Source: Yamagishiella unicocca | Lineage: Eukaryota > Chlorophyta > Chlorophyceae > Chlamydomonadales > Volvocaceae | Assembly: GCA_003116995.1 (NCBI GenBank) | Contig: BDSL01000137.1 | Coordinates: 156,427 to 220,426 of the forward strand | Length of the DNA: 64,000 nucleotides | Direction of reading: 5' to 3' | Shown: piece after piece, positions 56,045-64,000 of the stretch | How the letters are laid out: each line of letters begins with the position of its first letter | Position numbering within the stretch: the first letter of the stretch is position 1 | The notes under the pieces: generated by a model | What the model was told of the DNA's origin: nothing | Databases searched by the model: none | Seen by the model: the letters and a program-made list of their open reading frames with translations, nothing else | Position numbers and translations under genes: made by a program

Positions 56045-59000
56045 TCACTGTCCATCCGCTTGAGAGGTTGAAAAATACAGCTTAGGGCCCAATGCTCTTG
56101 GCTGAACCCCTTCGCTTCCCCACGGTGCACGCCCGATTATCACACCACAAACCCCCCAAACTGCATCATGTGCGGTCACCCGCCGACCACCGGCAAACCG
56201 TACCGCATACACCTCGTGTAACTGTTTCGACAAACCTACCGAAACCGATAAACGGACCACTCTGCGCTCTTTCCGCAGGTATGTGTATCGCTGGATAAGA
56301 GCAACTTTCCGCACATCTCCACTCTTCCGCAGCAACGCCATGTAAGCAGTGAAGGTACTACGCATTTCCCTATACCGACTCACAGGGGTTACGTAAATAT
56401 TTACCAACGCTTCCCGCAGGATCTTCTTCACTACTAGGTTCAACTCTGCACGCAGCGGCACAAGCCTCGGATGAGTCCTGATAACATGCTTCACACCCAG
56501 GGGAATATCTGGACTTCCGACATCCAAAATACGTTCAGTGGGTTCCCAATCCCGCCCTATAAACGCTGCATACCTCGCTTCCCACTCATCATCGTTGGTA
56601 TCCCGACCCAGACCCAAACTAGCACCACAAATGTACGCATCCATTACTGCTGAGGCGTACACTTTCATAATTGTCTGTATCCCTGTACCTAACTGCCAAC
56701 CACCCCAACGTGCAATTGCATTCACTGTGTCTTCCTGCAATTTTTGCCCCTGACTTTTGATAACATCCCGGATGCATGCTCGGGTAACACACCCACGGCG
56801 GTGCGCTGAATACGTACGTGCCGGACACCCCATACGCAACAAGACCTGACGTGTCCATTCCCCAAGCATGTTGACAGACACTGGCATGGTATCAATCCAA
56901 TCCTCGGACCCCGAATCACATATCAAAAAGTAATCTAACGCTTCATCTTTCAGTCGCAATACGTCCCCATCTTTTACGATTTTGTGGCTCAGCGGGTCCC
57001 CACCCTCAAACAATCCGCGCATCACCATCAGACGGTATACCCAGTACGAAGGCCTTGTCTTCAGAAATCGCCATCCAGTCTCACGTGTGAAGTCGTACCG
57101 GTCACTGCTCATGCGAGGCCCAGAATAGAAGTCCACCTTCTCATCTCTCCACTTTAGCTCATGTATGCCTGGCACTAAATGCCGTTCTCCATTTACCATA
57201 ACTGCGTACGCGCGCATGACGATGTCCTTCACCTTTAAACTCGTCACACTCCGCGGCCTTCGTCCCCCATTACTGTTCCAATAGTCCACGCTACCCCCAT
57301 ACTGATGCCTAGCACAGACCCAGAGTCTACGTAAAAAGGCCCATTTCGAGCCTCCTCCATAGTAATGCCCATGACTTGCCTTACACCCACCCCGAACTCA
57401 CGGCGAATCTGCACTTTCATCTTTTGAGTTTGAATTTTGTACGCAATACGTGGATCGGCTTCGAATTGCGTCATCTTCCTCGCACGAGTAAAGTGCATGA
57501 GTCCAGATTGTGCGACATTCGCAACCAAGTTATTGAACCTTACGTACGACGAGACTCTCTCCCGACCGCGAGCAAGAAACTTCAGCCAGTCGTCGACGGT
57601 TGGCGGCCAAGTCATGTCCTCCAAACTTGGCTCACAACCCTCCCCGTACACAATCTCCAGGAACATGTTCCAATCCCTACGGCGAGAAGCGCTATGCTTT
57701 TCTGTAGCTGCATGGAACATGTTTGCCAAGTTTCCTATCGGATCCCATTCCCTACCCTCCCTGCCATAAAAATGCTCCACTTCATCCGTTTCAAGTTGCT
57801 CCAGTAACCGGTTTCCAACATCCCACTCCAACCGACGGTTTGCATCGTGCGCATATTCTGCAGGTAGCTCTTCGCACTCACTGTCTTTTTCCGCATCCCC
57901 GCCATCTATGTCCTCGTCGTCGTTGATATCTTCAGCATCACCGTATGCACCGCCCTTGCCCTTCGATGTGCCTGTGAAGACGCAAAGAACCATTGTTAGC
58001 ATACGCATGCGACAACAAACAGTCCTCTTGTAAACCATCGGAATCTTCGCGCATCAGATTGTTATTAAGCACGTCACATCACCAAGCCCCTCTTTTATGT
58101 GCTTGTACAACTCAAACGCCGGAAATCCCATACCAATTAGCACCTCTGTTTAGCACCTCCCTTACAACCGCCGTCACAGACTACCTCAACCCCTCAATAC
58201 AACCACCCAGAACTTCCCATGCACGTTCTTGTACCTGGTGTGTCCCGGCGGGCTGGCAGCGCGGATCCAGGCGCTGGCACCTCACATGTAAACACCACGG
58301 AATCCTGACTGCCGATCAGGATTCCTTCAGAGGCTTCTTCATCGCCTGCGGTGTGCACATCACATGCACTCTCGTCAAACCTAGCACACATTACACAAAT
58401 ACCCCGCCGTCCTATGCCCCCTCAAGCGGCATGACATCTACCCACGTACACCAAAAGCATTTATCGTTCGATCCAACGGGTACAACCCGATCGTCTCATC
58501 CCACAAGCTCACCTGACCGAGCAACTTTGCGACGACGATGCCCACGAGCCTTCTTTTGCTGCCTGCGTGCTGCGCGTTCCTTTTCCCGAATGTGAATCCC
58601 CGCCACAACGCCATCGTCGCTGCTGATGTCCGTCTCGGTTTCCGAGCTGACCTCTGCCGCGATACCTGAGCCGGTCACAGGCTTCTCGATACCTGTAGGG
58701 AACGTGGTGGCAAACACGCGTTATGCATCCTGTATATACCTCCCCCATCCTCCCACGCTCGCACACATGTCAGCCAGCTTCCTGACCGTCGGCACATGTT
58801 CTGCCGCCTGCCTGGCAATCTCGGCACCTTACAACGCCCTCTACTTTGCCATATGCCCCTCCCCCAACACAGCCCTGCCTGTATCGCAACTATATCCCAA
58901 TGGGTTCACAAGACCGACCTTGCTTCCAAGCATTCTCCTTACTAATCCTGCATTTTATCACTACGGCTCTTAATCGCTTTCCGTGCACTCCGTGTGATTC

Positions 59001-61764
59001 CATCAAAACTCTTACGTGTGACCTTCCATTTATATCGACACTTACCGGTGCTCAAACGCTGGCCGCCCCGGTCAACAGCCTTGACGCCCGCACGTCCATC
59101 GCCTGGCCGACTCCTTCCAGTTGCGCCGCCAGTTGACAGATTCTGACGCAGCCTCTTAAACTGCCTCAGGGGTGGGTCCTCCCGGGTGTAGCCCTCCGCC
59201 ATCTCCACGTCGCTGTCACCAGGGTCGTCCTCCGGAAGAGGCGAGTAGCGGTTCGACTGCATCACATCTGGACACATACAAAACACATTGCAGCATAAAA
59301 GTCGGAACATCTTTCCCCCAAAACGAAGCTGCGGCAAGGGTCCCAACCCCCCAACGTGACCTCTGCGGCCCCAGTCTCAACCCCCTAACGAGACACTTTG
59401 TCTTCGGTCCCAACCCCCCAACGCGACCTCTGCGGCCCCACTCCCAACCCCCCAACGCGACCTCTGCGGCCCCACTCCCAACCCCCCAACTCGACCTCTG
59501 CGGCCCAGGTCCCAACCTCCCAACGCGGCCTCTGCGGCTCCAGTCCCAACCCCCAAAACGACGCTGCGGCCACGGTCCCAACCCCCCAACATGACGTCTG
59601 TGGCCCCAGTCCCAACCCCCCAACGCGAACTCTGCGGCCCCAGTCCCAACCCCCAAAACGACGCTGCGGACCCCAACCCAAACTCCCAAATGCAACCCTG
59701 CAGACCCAATCCAACCCCCCAACGCAACTCCGCAGACCCGGTCTCTGCGGTTCCAGTCTCAACCTCCCTATGGACCTCTGGGGCCTACGTGACCCCCTGT
59801 ATACTGATAACCACCTCACGCCCCACGCGCAACGCCTTCCCCAATTCATGTCGACCTACCGGCCATGGCGTCCTTCTGCCCCATGCCAGGATGGCGGCCG
59901 ACAGCCACCACGTGATATCCGTCGGCCCCCTCGGTGATCTTGCAAGAACGTCGGTCACCTGCATGCACAATAACAACCCACCATAATACCCTGCCATCAA
60001 CAAACACACACTTCAAGACAAATCATCCATGATGCAAGCCGCACAGCATGTTATCGGCTTGCAGCACGGCATTTCCCCTGAACAATGTCCCCTTCCCGAC
60101 CACACATAATTAGGGCGATTGACACAACTATGCACTTACCTGCCGCCGGACGGACCGTGCCTCTCTCTGGTACGCCTACACCAGCCTGGCCCATGCATGA
60201 CTCCAAGCATCGTCCACCTTCCTGGCTTGCTTGCGATGCATTGTTTGCCTTGGTGACGCGCTGTGCAATCGAAGGCACCTGCACGCTTGCGCCCCGCCGC
60301 TGCACGGTTGGGCCGGCTTTGCCTGAGCTAGGCCGCGTGTCGCCTCCCGTCGGCACAGCAGCGCGGGCAGCCATCTCCGCATAGCGCGCTCCGTTTGAAC
60401 AAGTAGCAGCCACCACCTCCGAGCGGCCGATGTTGGACGGCACGCCGCCAATCTCGCGTGATGATCTCAGCGGCGGGTACTCAGGTCCGGACAAATCACC
60501 TGTGGGATGACATACAGGAGCACAGTTGGTCCGCACTGCAAAGCGTCTAAGAATTTTTTTATGCAGACCCATAAGCACAACCCATATTATGTTCCCGCAG
60601 TCCATGCCTCCAGCCCAGCCATCGCTCACCAGGGGTTTTAGCGGCATCTGCCGACTGAGAGCCATGCATGATGGGTCGGCCCGCGATGCCCGCAGTGGAA
60701 GCGCCCACCACGGGAACGACGCCTGTGCAATAACAAGCAGATCCTTCACTTACTATCTCAGAAAGTTATCCAACTGTCCGCAATCCAGGCTAGGAACGAA
60801 CCAGCCATTGGTATTTGACCCAGCCATACGTTCGGTACGTACTGAAACGCATTCTGTGAACCATTGCAAACCCGCACACGTTTCAACACCCTTCAAACAA
60901 ACCATCCCCGCTCCGCAACAAACCCCTACCACACAGTCCTCGCTTACCAGTTCCAGCAGCTGCAGCACCAGCACCCCCCATCTGCGAGCCGATCTTTTCC
61001 GTGCGGCGGCCCAGGCAAACCGGAGCCGAAATGTCCACAGCGGGCGCGCCACCTGTGAGGTAACACCAACAAGTGAGCAAGAAATGTGATAGACAACATC
61101 CCATAACACGGAGTCGCATGTACAAAGGTTCCAATGTTGTACATATTCAGCTTCCACTGTTGAGTCTATGCACGCAACCATGCCAACCACCCTGGCCTCA
61201 CCCTAACCCACCTGCCTTAGCGTTCCTATCCAAAACCCTCCAGCGCAGCATCCAATCACCCTACCCGCCCAGCAACACGGAGTCGCATGTACAAAGGTTC
61301 CAATGTTGTACATATTCAGCTTCCACTGTTGAGTCTATGCACGCAACCATGCCAACCACCCTGGCCTCACCCTAACCCACCTGCCTTAGCGTTCCTATCC
61401 AAAACCTCCAGCGCAGCATCCAATCACCCTACCCGCCCAGCATTCCCCTACCGAAGGCTCCAGCAATGTCCGCCGACTGCGAGCCGAACATGAACTCCCG
61501 GCCGGAAAACTCCGCAGCGAATACGTCCTCATCGCCGGTGACGCCTGCAAAATAACATAAAAGATCGCAGGCATCACTTGCATCCAATTCGCACTACGCT
61601 AGGTTACTTACAACGAGCAAGTACAGGAAAACAATGCTCCGGTCCAATCCCTCCAGCCATGCTTACCAGTTTCGGACGCCGCAACATCCACCGTCAACGC
61701 GCCGTCTTCTCCGAGCGATGGCCGCCGCTGGCCGCTGCCGGAATCTCGGTCGCTGGCGCGCGAC
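56045..61764 (-). CDS. Tyrosine recombinase gene with many small phase-1 exons
   Basis: Supported exons: 61764-61667, 61544-61452, 61052-60948, 60722-60630, 60499-60140, 59958-59860, 59267-59046, 58692-58513, 58345-58235, then 57971 to 56045. Except for the start of the first, all internal exons begin and end in phase 1. The small exons encode low-complexity, Gly/Ser/Ala-rich or acidic segments; two contain GSQSAD modules. The last exon holds a charged region, an N-terminal recombinase-type helical part (GREWDPIGNLANMFHAATE onward) and the catalytic domain: first Arg in GGRRPRSVTSLKVKD (~57260), AHRRGCVTR (~56790), ARWGGW (~56705), Tyr in KVYASAVM (~56655). The frame changes between 57300 and 57260 next to a run of five Gs, so this copy may be inactive. 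The 5' end is not identified. Confidence 0.6.
59335..59770. repeat. ~33-bp minisatellite in an element intron
   Basis: About a dozen units of CCCAACCCCCCAACGCGACC followed by TCTGCGGCCCCAGT, with variants. It fills most of the intron between exons ending at 59860 and starting at 59267. Confidence 0.9.
61104..61443. repeat. 170-bp tandem duplication in an element intron
   Basis: AACACGGAGTCGCATGTACA starts both copies (61104 and 61274). They differ by a single base (one C fewer in the second), so the duplication is recent. It ends 9 bp before the exon edge at 61452. Confidence 0.95.
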
Positions 61765-62059
61765 CTGTGCAGAACCAACCACAATCAAGAACATATGCTC
61801 AAGAGACAACCCTATCAACTAAATAGCCACGAAGTCACTAAAGGAAATGCACCTAATCTGCTTGTTCACGGGTGAAGATGAACCTGCTGAACCTGCCATT
61901 CCCTTTACCTAACAGGCATATTCTATACAAGAACAGTAAGCAGGCGCAACTACATGATATGAACATATACCAGTTCTTATCGGCCTGTACGAGTAAAGCA
62001 TCTTCCCGTACTTTACACAACCGTCCCTATGGAAACCTCCATCCACATTTAAAGTAGTT

Positions 62060-62680
62060 ACGCCTTGAATTTTCGACCACATTGTCGCCACATACATTAC
62101 GTCTTCGAAGAGCGGACACAAGGCACAACATTCACATACCCCTCCACACTCACCAATGCAGACATAGGCTTCTTTCCATCGCTGGTACAGCATCCACCTT
62201 CTCCGCATCGTAAACGGGTTCAGCTCTGCACCATCCAGTGCAATGGTGTACCCATGCGCGCGCTGATCAGAATGATAGTGACCTCGTCGCCAGGAATCAC
62301 GCACTCCTGTCCAGCTTCAGTGGACAGCTGCAGGGTCGCACACCATTTCTCCGTGGGTATGAACGTTGCAAGCAGCCCCGCCGAATGGCCGTTGCGACGT
62401 CATACTGGGCACCGTCCAGAGCGCCAAGGGGCGCCGACCAGCACCAGCACGTTCACCTTGTTCTGCCCTACCACGGCATCCAAAGGCACTTAGCTGTATC
62501 GCCGTCTACCATTGCGCCTTGTCCCGCTCCTGGGACTCAAGCCGTCGGACCCAGCCACGGATCAGGGTTGAGAGCCCAATGTCCCAGGTAGACTCAGCAA
62601 CGGAAAGCAGCTGCTTAACCGTGAACTCCTTTAGCGTGGCACCGTCGTCATAAGCCGCTGCCAGCAACGCCTTCTACAAA
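62060..62680 (-). pseudogene. Frame-broken coding remnant in the element
   Basis: On the minus strand protein-like segments appear in succession but in different frames: KALLAAAYDDGATLKEFTVK to WVRRLESQERDKAQW (62675-62508), KVNVLVLVGAP (~62450), GALDGAQYDVATAIRRG (~62420), KWCATLQLSTEAGQECVIPG and EVTIILISARMG (~62350-62255), ELNPFTMRRRWMLYQRWKEA (~62215). At least three frame changes occur in 300 bp without splice-like junctions. It is probably an eroded gene; the family is not recognised. Confidence 0.4.
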
Positions 62681-64000
62681 ATTTTGAATAAACTCACAGT
62701 CAGTGTGAACACCATCGTTCAACAAAAGCATTCCAGTCGTAATCCTTGGTAGCAAGTCCCCTTACCTTCATGTCGGCCATAGCCCAGGCTGGCTGGTGTC
62801 GAACTCCGACCCGTTCACCTCACCCCCAAAGCCGCCGCTGCAGGGATGCATGCATTTACGTTGCCGGGCATGTTGTAGACCCTCATGCTGTCCATTGCAG
62901 ACGCCACACTCCAGCATATGACCCAGACGTCCTAGCCGCACGCGTGTGCAACGCAAACGTTCCTGGCATCAATCTCCTGTGAGCAACCACAAGCACCATC
63001 ATGTCAAACTTTCACGCCAGCGCTGCACTGGTCCTAACAACACACGACACACCTTTCGGATCCCCGGCATATACCGTACCGAGCCCGGCCTGCATTTGGG
63101 AGCATCCCTCACATCTCGGCAAGGTTCTGTTTCCCGACTAGCAGGTAACGCGAACCACTGCGCTGGCACTGGCGCTACCGCTGCCAGTAACCGCAACAGC
63201 GCGAGCTTGGTAAGCTGACTTTGGCGCCATCTTTGCTACGATACAATCTGCTTGTAAATTGCACCCACTACCACCAGCATGATTTCAAGACTACTCCAAG
63301 CAAGGGAACCACCCGCATATATACGACTTCCGTACCGCCCGCTCAAACCCACCATTTGCACGACGAACATTCCTTCCCAAAATGTTCCCTCAGTGCATCT
63401 CACCATTACCATTAACCTGGCAAATGCGGACTAATTTCCATTCCACCTTCAGTGTGCAACACTCCTTGCCGACCACATTTCATCAACCGCCCACCACCTC
63501 CACGGGGATGAGCCGTTTGCTCGCACTAGCTCGTTGCACTGCATTTCGCATGCTGATTCCCAACACATGAGCAAACTTAACATTTCCTACGTGCCCAAAC
63601 CACCACCACTCAAATGCGTCCAATAATGACAATTTATGTACTTGCAGCCAGTCTTCAACCACACATAATATAACAAAACTACAATAAAACTTCCTGGAAA
63701 CGCATCCCATTCACCCGGTTTGTTCCAGCGCCAGCACAGTCTGGCAAGCTCAAATTACCTGTGATTCTATACGCTAAAGTTAAATATCAATATTCACCAA
63801 ATCCACACCCGCACACATGGGCAACGTACTTCAACATGTCAGAGATAGACGTCGCGCCCGCCTGCACTTTTTGCATCACCCGCTTCCTTCAACCCTAACC
63901 AACACATTCTTCTTTCTTCTCATACTCGCATTCACATTTCGCTACCCATTACAATGCCAACTCTGGACCAGCACTTCCAAACGAGTGAGCCTCTTTCCAC
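62681..64000. other. Element interior, no supported gene
   Basis: Short open frames only on both strands. Some minus-strand stretches (near 63000-63200) are codable but have no motif or splice support. No H3 fold-encoding sequence and no terminal repeat is seen before the window ends. Confidence 0.4.

Overview
The window looks like nuclear DNA of a volvocine/Chlamydomonas-type green alga. The left half is very GC-rich and alanine/glycine-coding. Genes are split by many short GC-rich introns with GTGAG/GTGCG/GTGGG donors, TGTAA poly(A) signals occur after stop codons, and a divergent H4/H3 pair encodes an algal H3 tail (K-T-P-A-T-G-G). Species cannot be named from the sequence alone.

Layout. 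1-1056 (+): 3' end of a membrane-protein gene. 4607-15049 (-): a 19-exon ClpB/Hsp100 disaggregase gene, reconstructed here as 1005 aa with every exon phase consistent, with a divergent first ATPase domain. 15608-23217 (+): a 6-exon, ~1586-aa Gln-rich, RS-rich protein with one C-terminal RRM; it starts 558 bp from the ClpB start, so the two share a divergent promoter region. 23640-32926 (+): a very large ubiquitin-specific protease. 34258-36138 (+): a 7-exon spliceosomal cyclophilin of the PPIH type. 38117-39618 (-): a 3-exon SAYSvFN-domain membrane protein.

From about 39.6 kb the base composition becomes more AT-balanced and repeats become frequent. Three paralogous 3-exon genes for small secreted CHRD-domain proteins lie here on the minus strand (41797-42742, 45083-46450, 49854-51028), separated by repeat-rich DNA. 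Then come an intact histone H4 gene with its 3' stem-loop (52642-53000) and a divergent histone H3 gene that is coherent only for about 45-51 residues.

The H3 reading frame is interrupted by a large foreign segment that runs to the end of the window (53.4-64 kb). On its minus strand it encodes a PIF1-like superfamily-1 helicase and a tyrosine recombinase (YR) gene. The YR gene is preceded by a series of small symmetric phase-1 exons, some clearly duplicated. The segment looks like a recombinase-plus-helicase mobile element integrated in a core histone gene, and is the most notable feature here. One frameshift in the recombinase gene and several frame switches near 62.0-62.5 kb suggest this copy is decaying. 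The rest of the window holds housekeeping genes for protein folding, RNA processing and ubiquitin removal, with intronic minisatellites and repeats shared between introns.
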